In this document: positions 19,115-27,391 of the stretch, in pieces
How positions within the stretch are numbered: position 1 is the first letter of the stretch
Layout: the number at the start of each line of letters is the position of its first letter
Origin: Actinomycetota bacterium
Lineage (GTDB): Bacteria > Actinomycetota > Actinomycetes > Nanopelagicales > Nanopelagicaceae
Assembly: GCA_026392825.1 (NCBI GenBank)
Contig: JAPLBF010000002.1
Span: forward strand, 1-46,321
Direction of reading: 5' to 3'
DNA: 46,321 nucleotides
The notes under the pieces: generated by a model
Database searches by the model: none
Told to the model about the DNA's origin: nothing
What the model saw: only the letters and a program-made list of their open reading frames with translations
Position numbers and translations under genes: made by a program

Positions 19115-20210
19115 TACTTGACCTCTCTTTCGAAACAAAACCAGGGGTGACGTAATATTTAGTAGATAGTAATTCGGAAGGTAGATCACTTTCAACTGCG
19201 GCGGTAATAAAAGTTTGTTCCGCTATTTGGGTGACTGAAGTTAACTGTTGGCGGCGCATGGTATCTAACTCCGCGAAAATATCGTCGAGGATTAATACAG
19301 GTTCAGCACCTTCTGATTTAAGTAGGTTATAAGAACCAATACGTAGTGAGATAGCCATTGACCAAGATTCGCCGTGGCTGGCATAACCTTTTGTGGGAAA
19401 GTCTCCGAGTTGAAGATGTAAATCATCGCGGTGGGGCCCAATTAAAGACACCCCGCGCTCGATCTCTTGGCGAGATACTTCTAATTGTCGTTCAGTAAGT
19501 ATTTGTAAATTTACCTCGGTGTTAATTGTTAGCCCATCGGTGCTTGATTTGTAGGAAATAAAGGCTGGTTTTACTTCATTTAAATTGGCGTAATTTGCAG
19601 CTACATAAGGGTTTAACGCTTCAACTAAAGAGATTCGTTCTGCACTTAATTGTGCGCCTAAATTGATTAGTTGTTTAGTCCATGGCGCTAGCGCGTTTTC
19701 GGAGGCACGGGTTTTAAGTAAAGTATTACGTTGTTTAACAACTCGGTCGTAATCCGAGATAACGCCGGTTAAACGCGGGGCGCGGGTAATAAGTAATTTA
19801 TCGAGGAAATCGCGGCGGTGGGTGGGTTCACCGCGCACCAGATCTAAATCTTCTGGGGAGAAGTAAATAACTTGTAGGGCTCCCAAAATCTCACGTTGTG
19901 ATTTTGTTGGGTTTTGGTTTAACCGCGCACGGTTTGCCTTGCTGGCATTAATTTCTAGATCAAGTTGTAAAGTGCGATTGTCGCGTTCTATCTCGGCGCG
20001 AATAATCGCTTGGTCGGTGCCTAAATTTAAAAGTGGAAGGTTCTGTGAAACACGGTGAGATGAAAGGTAGGCGAGATAGATCAAACTTTCGGCGATATTA
20101 GTTTTGCCGGAACCGTTGTTGCCAATGAAGGTGGTTGGGCCAGGGTTGAACTCCAACTCAAGGTTTTTATAGGAGCGGAAGTTGGTCAGCGCTAATTTAG
20201 TAACGCGCAC
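19107..20210 (-). CDS. recF: RecF recombination mediator ATPase
   Basis: SMC-like ATPase that helps load RecA at gaps and aids replication-fork restart. The 367-aa protein has N-terminal LTNFRSYKNLELEF, Walker A GNNGSGKTN at residues 31-39, signature-region QREILGALQVIYFSPEDLDLVRGEP, and C-terminal Walker B VLILDDIFAELD. It starts with GTG 20210, 30 nt after dnaN, with only a weak ribosome site. It overlaps dciA by 8 nt. Confidence 0.96.
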   Translation of the reverse strand: MRVTKLALTNFRSYKNLELEFNPGPTTFIGNNGSGKTNIAESLIYLAYLSSHRVSQNLPLLNLGTDQAIIRAEIERDNRTLQLDLEINASKANRARLNQNPTKSQREILGALQVIYFSPEDLDLVRGEPTHRRDFLDKLLITRAPRLTGVISDYDRVVKQRNTLLKTRASENALAPWTKQLINLGAQLSAERISLVEALNPYVAANYANLNEVKPAFISYKSSTDGLTINTEVNLQILTERQLEVSRQEIERGVSLIGPHRDDLHLQLGDFPTKGYASHGESWSMAISLRIGSYNLLKSEGAEPVLILDDIFAELDTMRRQQLTSVTQIAEQTFITAAVESDLPSELLSTKYYVTPGFVSKERSSNE

Positions 20211-20240
20211 TTTATGCTCTTAATAAAATCTTTAAAGTGG

Positions 20241-21371
20241 TTATGAGGCGTAACGCATCGGCATTAGAAGGTAACGGTAGTTTTCAATTACTTTACCGTC
20301 GCGATCTGATTTACCGCTCAAGATTGCTGGTTTGTTCGAGCCGGTAAATGAAATCTGCACAAATGAAGTGCCTACAGCTTGTAGTCCATCTGCAAGAAAT
20401 ACTGGATTGAAAGCAATTGAGATTGGCTCACCGTTTAACAAGATTTCAATTGCTTCAGTGGCTTGTGCTTCTTCGCCTGCGCCTGCTTCTAGTGAAACAG
20501 TGTTGTTTGCAAACTCCAGACGTAGCGGAACTGTCTTATCGGTTACGAGTGCAACGCGGCGAACAGAATCTAAAAACGGTGCGACTTCAACGATTGCTGT
20601 TGTAGTCACATCTTGTGGGAGTAAGTGTCGGTATGGGGGAAATGTTCCATCCAACATTCTTGAAGTCATTGATTTGCCTTCGCCGGCAAAACCAGCAAGA
20701 CGATCGTTGCTCGTGTTTGGTGCAAATGAAAGCGAAACGTTTTTAGAGCCGGTTAATGATTTCGCGGCATCTGCAATAGTGCGTCCACGCAAAAGTGAAG
20801 TTGTGGAAAGCCCTGGTGTTGTTGGCTGCCAAGTAAATTCACGCACTGCTAAGCGGTATCTATCCGTTGCTGCCAGAGTCACTGTGTCTTCATTTATTTC
20901 AACATGAACGCCGGTCAGTGTTGGTAGTGAATCGTCTTTGCCTGCCGCGATAGCTACTTGTGCCACTGCTGTTGCAAAAACATCGCTTGCAACGACGCCT
21001 GTGGTTTCGGGTAGTTCAGGTAAAGATGGGTATTCGGAAATCGAAAGTGTTGGGAGAGTGAATTTTGCTGAACCAGACGTAACTAAAACTCGAGAACCAT
21101 CAAGTGTGATTGTGATCGGTTTATTTGGAAGCGATCTTGAAATTTCTGCAAGTAACTTTCCGGGAACTAAAACTTTTCCCGGTTGGGAAATATCTGCTTT
21201 AAAAAAAGCTTTGCTAGATGTTTCTAAATCTGATCCAGAGAGAATTACTTCATCTCCGGTCGCATCGATAACAATTCCGAGGAGCTCGGTTTTTATTGGT
21301 CTAGTTGAAAGACTGCGGGATACCCAGTTGACGCCATCGGTAAGTGCGCTTTGCTCGACAGTAAATTTCAC
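20241..21371 (-). CDS. dnaN: DNA polymerase III sliding clamp (beta subunit)
   Basis: Ring-shaped processivity clamp, 376 aa, with three repeated clamp domains. Recognisable parts are the N terminus MKFTVEQSALTDGVNWVSRS, AATDRYRLAVREFTW in the middle domain and the C terminus ENYRYLLMPMRYAS. It starts with GTG 21371, preceded by GAGGG. It is separated from dnaA by the putative oriC and probably has its own promoter in that gap. recF follows by 30 nt. Confidence 0.97.
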   Translation of the reverse strand: MKFTVEQSALTDGVNWVSRSLSTRPIKTELLGIVIDATGDEVILSGSDLETSSKAFFKADISQPGKVLVPGKLLAEISRSLPNKPITITLDGSRVLVTSGSAKFTLPTLSISEYPSLPELPETTGVVASDVFATAVAQVAIAAGKDDSLPTLTGVHVEINEDTVTLAATDRYRLAVREFTWQPTTPGLSTTSLLRGRTIADAAKSLTGSKNVSLSFAPNTSNDRLAGFAGEGKSMTSRMLDGTFPPYRHLLPQDVTTTAIVEVAPFLDSVRRVALVTDKTVPLRLEFANNTVSLEAGAGEEAQATEAIEILLNGEPISIAFNPVFLADGLQAVGTSFVQISFTGSNKPAILSGKSDRDGKVIENYRYLLMPMRYAS

Positions 21372-21750
21372 GCGGTTGCCCTCAGTTTCTTTAGTTGAAA
21401 GTCTTTCATGTTGATAGAAGAGTTAGATAGTCCAAAAAACAGGTTTGAGGCTGTGTGGTTCGTTTGGACGCGGGTTTTCTGTATATATAGGTAGTAGTAG
21501 TAACCAACCAATATAACTGTGGATAAAGTTAAAAAGCCCTGCTCAAAGGCGTGTTTTCTTGTTAAAAAGGTGTGGATAAACAAGGTTAAACTGTGCACAA
21601 AACCCTGCAACATAACCCACCTCCCCTCTCTATTTTAAAAAAAGCTAAAAGAAAAACTTATTAACCACAGATTTACCGCTGCAATCCACAGTTATCCACA
21701 CCTTCTCCACAACTGGGGGTAAGGTTCTTAATTCGGACATTTAACCGAAA
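21372..21750. other. Putative oriC in the dnaN-dnaA intergenic region
   Basis: This 379-bp gap has no gene. DnaA boxes on the minus strand: TTATCCACA at 21518-21526 and 21571-21579 (both perfect) and TTGTGCACA at 21592-21600. On the plus strand: TTAACCACA 21661-21669, CAATCCACA 21682-21690, TTATCCACA 21692-21700 (perfect), TTCTCCACA 21703-21711. The last three are tandem with 10-11 bp spacing. AT-rich DNA occurs at 21629-21664 and at 21482-21489. dnaA-dnaN is the known oriC position in actinobacteria, and flanking genes diverge away from here. Confidence 0.88.
21482..21526 (-). other. DnaA-trio-like unwinding element of oriC
   Basis: On the minus strand the order is DnaA box TTATCCACA (21526-21518), 14 nt, four TAC trinucleotides (21502-21491), then TATATATA (21489-21482). 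This matches the basal unwinding layout known from B. subtilis, where DnaA bound at a box extends onto repeated trinucleotides and melts the adjacent AT tract. Assignment is by pattern only. Confidence 0.65.
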
Positions 21751-23163
21751 TTAACCTCTGTTCTGAGATTTAATCCGGTTAGTTAACTCTGTGACTTGGT
21801 TATAGATAGATCGGCGCTCTGCCATTAATTGGCGGATCTTCCGGTCGGCGTGCATAACAGTTGTGTGATCGCGGCCCCCGAAAGCTTGCCCAATCTTAGG
21901 TAGCGATAACTCAGTTAACTCGCGGCACAAATACATCGCGATCTGGCGGGCGTTAACTAAAACGCGAGAACGAGAAGTGCCACATAAATCATCGATAGTT
22001 AGGCTGAAGTAAACGGCGGTCTGAGCCATAATCGTTGCGCCAGTGATTTCAGGACCAGCGCCACTTGGGATCAAATCTTTCAAAACAATTTCAGCAAGAC
22101 CTAAATCAACACCTTGTCGGTTAAGGCTTGCGAATGCTGTAACACGAATTAGCGCACCTTCAAGTTCGCGAATATTTGTAGAAATTTTGCTGGCGATATA
22201 TTCGAGTACATCATCAGGCGCATTTAATTTATCTTGCGCAGCTTTCTTACGAAGAATAGCGATACGAGTTTCTAATTCTGGAGGTTGGATATCTGTAATC
22301 AAACCCCACTCGAAACGTGAACGTAGACGATCTTCCAAAGTGGTTAACTGTTTTGGGGGACGATCAGATGAGATAACGATTTGTTTATTGGCGTTATATA
22401 AAGTGTTAAAAGTGTGGAAGAACTCTTCTTGGGTGCGCTCTTTATTTTCTAGGAACTGAATGTCATCAACCAACAGAACATCAAGGTCGCGATAACGGCG
22501 CTGGAATGCCGAAGCTTTATCGTCGCGAATCGAGTTAATAAAGTCATTTGTGAACTCTTCAGATGAAACGTAACGAACCCGCACACTGCCATATAACTCT
22601 TTGGCGTAAGCGCCAATCGCGTGTAATAAGTGGGTTTTTCCAAGTCCGGACTCACCATAAATAAACAGTGGGTTGTATGCCTTCGCTGGCGCTTCGGCCA
22701 CTGCAACTGCCGCGGCGTGCGCGAAACGATTTGATGCACCAATAACGAAAGTTTCAAAGATATAGCGAGGATTTAATTGTGATGGCTCATCGCTTTTGCG
22801 GGCACCAAGATCAGAACCTTCACGACCCGTGCCTGGGCGAGTAGGTGTTGGTTCAATAACAATAGTTGGGGCCGGGTGATCTGCGAGTTCGAGTGACTCA
22901 TCAACCATCACGGCGATATTTGTTTTATCGCCAAGCTCGCGAGTTAGAACTTCATTGACAACAATTCGTAAACGAGATTCGAGAACATCTTTAGCAAACA
23001 CATTTGGCGCAGCAACTAACAAATTTGTGATGCCGCCATCGCTTTGAATCAACCCAAGAGGTTTGGTCATTGTTAAGAAGGCGCGATGTTGGGGTTCTCC
23101 GAGTGAGACATGCTCAATAACTCGATCCCAAAGATCAGCGAGTTCGATCTCAACAACAGCCAT
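21751..23163 (-). CDS. dnaA: Chromosomal replication initiator DnaA
   Basis: AAA+ initiator of 470 aa that binds DnaA boxes and melts oriC. Domain I is at the N terminus ([20 protein letters not shown]), then a Pro-rich linker. Domain III starts [22 protein letters not shown] with Walker [16 protein letters not shown], Walker [11 protein letters not shown] and sensor SSDRPPK. The domain IV DNA-binding signature is [18 protein letters not shown] 23163 follows a G-rich ribosome site. The upstream gap carries DnaA boxes overlapping a promoter candidate, pointing to autoregulation. Confidence 0.98.
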   Translation of the reverse strand: MAVVEIELADLWDRVIEHVSLGEPQHRAFLTMTKPLGLIQSDGGITNLLVAAPNVFAKDVLESRLRIVVNEVLTRELGDKTNIAVMVDESLELADHPAPTIVIEPTPTRPGTGREGSDLGARKSDEPSQLNPRYIFETFVIGASNRFAHAAAVAVAEAPAKAYNPLFIYGESGLGKTHLLHAIGAYAKELYGSVRVRYVSSEEFTNDFINSIRDDKASAFQRRYRDLDVLLVDDIQFLENKERTQEEFFHTFNTLYNANKQIVISSDRPPKQLTTLEDRLRSRFEWGLITDIQPPELETRIAILRKKAAQDKLNAPDDVLEYIASKISTNIRELEGALIRVTAFASLNRQGVDLGLAEIVLKDLIPSGAGPEITGATIMAQTAVYFSLTIDDLCGTSRSRVLVNARQIAMYLCRELTELSLPKIGQAFGGRDHTTVMHADRKIRQLMAERRSIYNQVTELTNRIKSQNRG

Positions 23164-23178
23164 TCTCGCCCCCTTGGA

Positions 23179-23312
23179 CTATCCACAACGTTATCCACAG
23201 GCTGTGGTCTAAAGTAGGGCTTTACCCTTGATTTAGAGCCACTTTGACGGATACCTGTGGACAGAGGTGAAAAGTAGGGCTCTTTTCCAAGAAAAGCAAG
23301 TGGTTATCCACA
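23179..23312. promoter_or_regulatory. dnaA promoter region with DnaA boxes and a 60-bp-spaced repeat
   Basis: DnaA boxes: CTATCCACA 23179-23187 and TTATCCACA 23191-23199 (12 bp apart), CTGTCCACA on the minus strand 23256-23264, TTATCCACA 23304-23312. A minus-strand promoter is visible: -35 TTGCTT (23299-23294), 17 bp, -10 TACTTT (23276-23271). The -10 is part of an 11-bp repeat (AGCCCTACTTT on the minus strand) that recurs exactly 60 bp closer to dnaA at 23221-23211, suggesting tandem promoters. Confidence 0.6.
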
Positions 23313-23333
23313 ACCCTCAACCTACCCTCCAGT

Positions 23334-23363
23334 TTGACCCGCCTGTATCCCCACCTCTACCGT
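23334..23363 (+). promoter_or_regulatory. Candidate promoter of the rpmH operon
   Basis: -35 TTGACC (23334-23339), 18 bp, -10 TACCGT (23358-23363), giving a leader of about 130 nt before rpmH. The leader contains a small hairpin, CTAGGT pairing with ACCTAG (around 23423-23442). Nothing else is recognised in 23364-23501 except the rpmH ribosome site AAAAGGAG. Confidence 0.55.
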
Positions 23364-23501
23364 TACACCCTTGCTTCCCCCGTATTTATGAAGAGTTCAT
23401 AGAAGTCGGCAAAACCGCGAGCTAGGTCAGCAAAAACCTAGTCCGGAGAAAACCAGCTCTACCCACCGAAGTTTTACCACCTAAGTTTAAAAGGAGTCAC
23501 C

Positions 23502-23639
23502 ATGACAAAGCGCACATTTCAACCTAACACCCGTCGTCGCGCCAAGAAACATGGCTTCCGCGCACGCATGGCAACTCGCGCAGGACGTGCAGTTCTTTCA
23601 GCCCGTCGCGCTAAAGGCCGCGTTCGTCTTTCTGCGTAA
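23502..23639 (+). CDS. rpmH: 50S ribosomal protein L34
   Basis: Small basic ribosomal protein of 45 aa, [20 protein letters not shown] through [17 protein letters not shown] to the end, complete and typical. AAAAGGAG lies 7 nt before ATG. It is the first gene of rpmH-rnpA-yidD-yidC, divergent from dnaA, the usual order next to the origin. Confidence 0.98.
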   Translation: MTKRTFQPNTRRRAKKHGFRARMATRAGRAVLSARRAKGRVRLSA

Positions 23640-23665
23640 GTAACAGAGCTGCACCGGAGAACCTC

Positions 23666-24022
23666 GTGCTGCCTAAAAACGCACGTTTGACCGTAAGCGC
23701 CGATTTCACTCGAGCAACAAAGAGTGGAACCCGCGTTACTACAGAAAACTTTGTTGGATACCTTTACATCTCCCCTGTAACAAATCACGACCTACCAAAG
23801 TGCGGGTTAATTATTAATAAATCTGTTGGCGGATCCGTTACACGCCACGCTCTGGCTCGCAAGGTTCGTCATGCCATTTCCCCACAACTCTCTAAATTGC
23901 CAACTGGATCACTCCTAGTGATTCGCGCCTTGGCTAAAAACAATATTGATTCCGTCGGCACAGAAATTGAAAAACTTATAAGCAAGTTGTTGGATCGCGC
24001 TTCACGAATAGCGGTGAAGTAA
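23666..24022 (+). CDS. rnpA: Ribonuclease P protein component
   Basis: Protein subunit of RNase P, which matures tRNA 5' ends with the rnpB RNA (not in this window). The 118-aa protein starts with GTG 23666 after CCGGAGA. It reads LPKNARLTVSADFTRATKSG, then GLIINKSVGGSVTRHALARKVRH. The family's RNR core (RNRVKRRLR in most bacteria) is here RHALARKVRH, similar to the RHRVARRLRH form I recall in mycobacteria but one Arg poorer. It overlaps yidD by one base (TAATG). Confidence 0.93.
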   Translation: MLPKNARLTVSADFTRATKSGTRVTTENFVGYLYISPVTNHDLPKCGLIINKSVGGSVTRHALARKVRHAISPQLSKLPTGSLLVIRALAKNNIDSVGTEIEKLISKLLDRASRIAVK

Positions 24023-24273
24023 TGCGAAAGGTTTTTGTAGCCGTAATTAACGCATATCAAAAATGGATCTCCCCGGCTTTCCCTGCGCGCTGCAAGTATT
24101 ACCCATCGTGTTCTGCATATGCCGCATCAGCGATTTCACATTACGGTCTACGCGGTGTTGCTATGTCGATCTGGCGATTGATGCGCTGCAATCCGTGGTC
24201 ACACGGCGGTGTTGATTACGCAGTTAAAAACCAAACAAATTCAAGCCAAAAAACCAGTGTAGGAGTTCATTAA
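24022..24273 (+). CDS. yidD: YidD membrane protein insertion efficiency factor
   Basis: A small protein of 83 aa that assists YidC-dependent membrane insertion. The signature AYQKWISPAFPARCKYYPSCSAYAASAI contains the conserved cysteines, followed by MRCNPWSHGGVD. One-base overlaps with rnpA and yidC (TAATG on both sides) indicate tight translational coupling. Confidence 0.96.
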   Translation: MRKVFVAVINAYQKWISPAFPARCKYYPSCSAYAASAISHYGLRGVAMSIWRLMRCNPWSHGGVDYAVKNQTNSSQKTSVGVH

Positions 24274-25223
24274 TGGGAGTTATTTTAGATCCACTCTATA
24301 ACCTGGTTTCAGGTGTAATTATTCTCTTCCACAATCTTCTTAGGCCAATTTTCGGCACCGATAGTGGAGTCACATGGTCACTCTCTATCGTTGGTCTCGT
24401 AATTTGTATTCGAATAGTTCTTATTCCGCTTTTTGTTAAGCAAATAAAAAGCCAGCGCGCACTAACCGCGTTGCAGCCACAAATGAAGGCGATCCAAAAT
24501 AAATATAAAGATGATCGCCAAAAACAATCTGAAGAGATGATGAAGCTCTACAAAGAGCATAAAACAAACCCATTGGCATCTTGTTTTCCAATTTTGGCGC
24601 AAGCTCCAATTTTCTTCGCTCTTTTTACAGTGCTTAATGGAATCGCTGCAAAAACCCCAGAAGGTGTATCCGCACCAATCGCGCGCGGTTTTCTAAAAGG
24701 TGATTACTTAGATAGCGCCGCACAAGCCACATTTTTCGGAGCGAAAATCTCACAGAGCTTCTTAGGCTCCCCTGACACAACAGTAAAAATCGTCACTGTT
24801 ATTTTGATCTTTGTTATGTCGGCAACAACCTTTACAACCCAACGTCAGTTGATGGTTAAAGGAATGCCAAAGATGGATTCAAGTAACAATATGATGTTGC
24901 AACAGCAGAAAATCATGTTGTATTTATTCCCAGTTATATTTGCAATCTCCGGCGTTAACTTTCCGGTAGGTGTTTTAATTTATTGGTCGACTACAAACTT
25001 CTGGACATGGGGACAACAGTTCTATGTCATTAAGAGAAACCCAACTCCGGGTTCTCCTGCATATGAAGAGTTGGAACGAAAGCGCGCCCATAAAAATAAA
25101 GAAGATAAACGTGGCGCCAGCGGAACAGTTATTGACCCAGAGAACACCGAGCCTGGCCAGAACAGCCAAGAGGGCGAAGTGAAGGGGCAGAGAAAGCAGC
25201 CAAAGAAGAAAAAGAAGAAGTAA
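24273..25223 (+). CDS. yidC: YidC/Oxa1 membrane protein insertase
   Basis: Inserts and folds inner-membrane proteins, alone or with SecYEG. The 316-aa protein is the Gram-positive short form: an N-terminal helix (LYNLVSGVIILFHNLL), then the Oxa1 core with WSLSIVGLVICIRIVLIPLF (the Arg is the conserved hydrophilic-groove residue), the cytosolic coiled-coil ALTALQPQMKAIQNKYKDDR, LASCFPILAQAPIFFALF and later helices. A Lys-rich tail ends in KKKKKK and may contact ribosomes. Confidence 0.96.
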   Translation: MGVILDPLYNLVSGVIILFHNLLRPIFGTDSGVTWSLSIVGLVICIRIVLIPLFVKQIKSQRALTALQPQMKAIQNKYKDDRQKQSEEMMKLYKEHKTNPLASCFPILAQAPIFFALFTVLNGIAAKTPEGVSAPIARGFLKGDYLDSAAQATFFGAKISQSFLGSPDTTVKIVTVILIFVMSATTFTTQRQLMVKGMPKMDSSNNMMLQQQKIMLYLFPVIFAISGVNFPVGVLIYWSTTNFWTWGQQFYVIKRNPTPGSPAYEELERKRAHKNKEDKRGASGTVIDPENTEPGQNSQEGEVKGQRKQPKKKKKK

Positions 25224-25284
25224 TTAAGACATTTACTATCAATAATGCATAAATAACCCAAGTTTCCAATTAAAGGAGTAAAAA

Positions 25285-25821
25285 ATGAGCGAAGAGACTA
25301 CAGAAGTACTAGATAACGAAGTTGAGGCTGAAGCATCAACCGGAACCAAAAAGGCGCCAAAGACAATCGCCCGCTTGGAAGAGGAAGGCGACATTGCCGC
25401 CGATTACCTCGAAGGTTTGCTAGATATCGCCGATCTTGATGGCGACATCGATATTGATGTGGAAAATGACCGCGCCAGCCTGGCGATCGTTGGCGGAAAG
25501 CTACGCCACCTAGTCGGCCAAGAGGGCGAAGTCCTCGACGCCATCCAGGAGCTAACCCGTCTAGCGGTTCAGACATCTACCGGCGATCGCAGCCGTTTAA
25601 TGCTTGATATAGATGGATTCCGCGCCGGTCGCCGTAAAGAGCTGACTGCGCTAGCCGAGAAGATGGCCGAGCAAGCGAAAACAACAGGGGCTTCGATCAA
25701 ACTCGACCCAATGAACGCCTTTGAACGCAAAATCATCCACGACACGATCCAAACCTTGGGCCTTTCATCAGAATCTGATGGAGAAGATCCAAATCGCTTC
25801 GTAGTCATCTACCCCGCGTAG
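25285..25821 (+). CDS. khpB: KhpB/Jag-type KH-R3H RNA-binding protein
   Basis: Single-strand RNA-binding protein of 178 aa. It has an acidic N terminus, a KH domain (LASIVGGKLRHLVGQEGEVLDAIQ-like region at about 70-100, with the GxxG-type loop GQEG) and a C-terminal R3H domain (MNAFERKIIHDTIQT, Arg-x3-His). It lacks the separate Jag_N domain of Firmicutes. The ribosome site AAAGGAG precedes ATG. The place between yidC and rsmG is conserved across actinobacteria. Confidence 0.93.
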   Translation: MSEETTEVLDNEVEAEASTGTKKAPKTIARLEEEGDIAADYLEGLLDIADLDGDIDIDVENDRASLAIVGGKLRHLVGQEGEVLDAIQELTRLAVQTSTGDRSRLMLDIDGFRAGRRKELTALAEKMAEQAKTTGASIKLDPMNAFERKIIHDTIQTLGLSSESDGEDPNRFVVIYPA

Positions 25822-25829
25822 GGGATTAG

Positions 25830-26459
25830 ATGGAAAATCTCCAGCCGGAGTCTGTCTCTTCCGAAAGGGTTTCACGTGAAACTCTTATCGCCAAGTACTT
25901 TCCTGGGCAAGAGGGGTCAATTCATGGTTTTGCCGAATTCCTGGTCGGCGCAGGTATTGAAAGAGGGCTGATCGGCCCCCGCGAAGGAGAGCGAATCTGG
26001 GATCGCCACATCTTCAACTGCCTTCCCGTAACCCAACTGCTCCCAAATGGGGCATCCCTATTTGATATCGGCTCTGGCGCTGGGCTACCCGGCATTGTTA
26101 TAGCCCTTGCCCGCCCCGATTTACAGGTAACGCTGATTGAACCACTGGAACGCCGCGTTGAATTTCTAAATGAGGCGGTCGTGGCTATCCCTGACCTACC
26201 TTTCCCAATACAGGTACTTCGGGGCCGCGCCCAAGACATTAAGAAGAGCGCAGACTTCGTAACCGCTCGCGCCGTAGCACCTCTTGAAAAATTGAAGAAG
26301 ATGAGCTGGCATATGGTCAAAACCGGGGGCTCACTCCTTGCCATGAAGGGGGAGTCTGCTGCATCTGAGATGGTTGGGGTAAAAGGCGCCGAGCTCCACG
26401 AGATCAAACTCGAAGGAATTGAGCTTGGGCGAATAATCTCCGTACGTAAAGGTGCTTAG
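25830..26459 (+). CDS. rsmG: 16S rRNA m7G527 methyltransferase RsmG
   Basis: SAM-dependent methyltransferase for G527 (E. coli numbering) of 16S rRNA, 209 aa. The SAM site is LFDIGSGAGLPGIVIALARP followed by the acidic strand end VTLIEPLERRVEFLNE; FVTARAVAPLEKL is the downstream family motif. Start ATG 25830 lies 8 nt after khpB. Its 5' coding sequence contains a parS site at 25869-25882, which fixes part of the codon use there. Confidence 0.96.
   Translation: MENLQPESVSSERVSRETLIAKYFPGQEGSIHGFAEFLVGAGIERGLIGPREGERIWDRHIFNCLPVTQLLPNGASLFDIGSGAGLPGIVIALARPDLQVTLIEPLERRVEFLNEAVVAIPDLPFPIQVLRGRAQDIKKSADFVTARAVAPLEKLKKMSWHMVKTGGSLLAMKGESAASEMVGVKGAELHEIKLEGIELGRIISVRKGA
25868..25883. promoter_or_regulatory. 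parS site 1 inside rsmG
   Basis: The 14-bp palindrome GTTTCACGTGAAAC (25869-25882) is identical to the core of the conserved parS 16-mer; only the two outermost bases differ. ParB, encoded 1.5 kb downstream, should nucleate here. Confidence 0.93.
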
Positions 26460-26467
26460 ATAAGCGC

Positions 26468-27391
26468 GTGGCTGATTCACGTGAAACAACAACCGATAAC
26501 TCGGGTAATAAGGTAGTTGGGGTCCGCCGCCTAAAAGAGGCGATGGCCAAGCCAGCCTCAACCAGAATCTTCACAGTAGCCAATCAAAAAGGCGGGGTCG
26601 GCAAGACCACCACCACGGTAAATATCGCCGCCGCCCTATCAATGGGTGGTCTTCGAGTATTGGTAATCGATTTAGATCCACAGGGCAACGCCAGCACCGC
26701 ACTCGGTGTCCCGCACCGTGATATCGCAGGCATCTATGACGTATTAATGGGTAACGAACCAATCACTGCGGTGATTCAAAAAGTTGCAGGCTTTCCCTCA
26801 CTTGATTGCATCCCATCTAATTCATCGCTGGCGAATGCAGAAGTTAATTTAGTTTCAATGGTTGCGCGCGAATTGCGATTAAAAGAAGCGCTGGAAGAAA
26901 TCTCCCCAAATTATGACTACATTTTTATTGATTGCCCACCATCACTTGGTTTATTAACAATTAATGCACTAGCGGCAGCTCGCGAACTATTGATTCCAAT
27001 TCAAACTGAATATTACGCACTCGAAGGTTTGTCACAACTTCTTGAAACATATGGAGTAGTAAAGAAAAGACTTAACGCTAATTTAGATTTATCAACAATA
27101 GTTTTAACAATGTTTGATGGGCGCACCCGTTTATCAAATGATGTCGCCGCAAATGTGCGTTCACACTTTCCAAAAGAGTTAATTGATATCCCAATCCCAC
27201 GTGCAGTGCGTGTTTCAGAAGCGCCGTCGTATAACCAAACGGTAATGACTTACGACCCTTTATCTCCAGGTGCGATTGCATATATGCAGGTAGCCCGCGA
27301 AATTGCAGAACGCGGAAAACCAAAAGAAGAGATTGTTTTTGATTCAAATGTAGTAAATATCAATTACAAGCGCGATGGAGAAATTGCATGA
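26468..27391 (+). CDS. parA: ParA/Soj chromosome-partitioning ATPase
   Basis: Deviant-Walker ATPase of 307 aa that moves ParB-parS complexes. The Walker A KGGVGKTTTTVNIAAALS is at about residues 38-55, Walker A' VLVIDLDPQGNASTALG and Walker B YIFIDCPPSLGLLTINAL. An N-terminal extension of about 35 residues precedes it. The start is probably GTG 26468, 9 nt after rsmG; TTAGAT six nt upstream is a possible leaderless -10. A parS site lies in the first codons. The last four bases overlap parB (ATGA). Confidence 0.95.
   Translation: MADSRETTTDNSGNKVVGVRRLKEAMAKPASTRIFTVANQKGGVGKTTTTVNIAAALSMGGLRVLVIDLDPQGNASTALGVPHRDIAGIYDVLMGNEPITAVIQKVAGFPSLDCIPSNSSLANAEVNLVSMVARELRLKEALEEISPNYDYIFIDCPPSLGLLTINALAAARELLIPIQTEYYALEGLSQLLETYGVVKKRLNANLDLSTIVLTMFDGRTRLSNDVAANVRSHFPKELIDIPIPRAVRVSEAPSYNQTVMTYDPLSPGAIAYMQVAREIAERGKPKEEIVFDSNVVNINYKRDGEIA
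26473..26488. promoter_or_regulatory. parS site 2 at the start of parA
   Basis: TGATTCACGTGAAACA differs from the parS consensus by a single base (A for T at position 3). It covers codons 2-7 of parA. Confidence 0.9.

Noticed and set aside
19115-19195. Longer N terminus for the DciA-like protein
   Set aside because: The extra 27 residues lie inside recF and look unlike the family; ATG 19114 gives the usual start.
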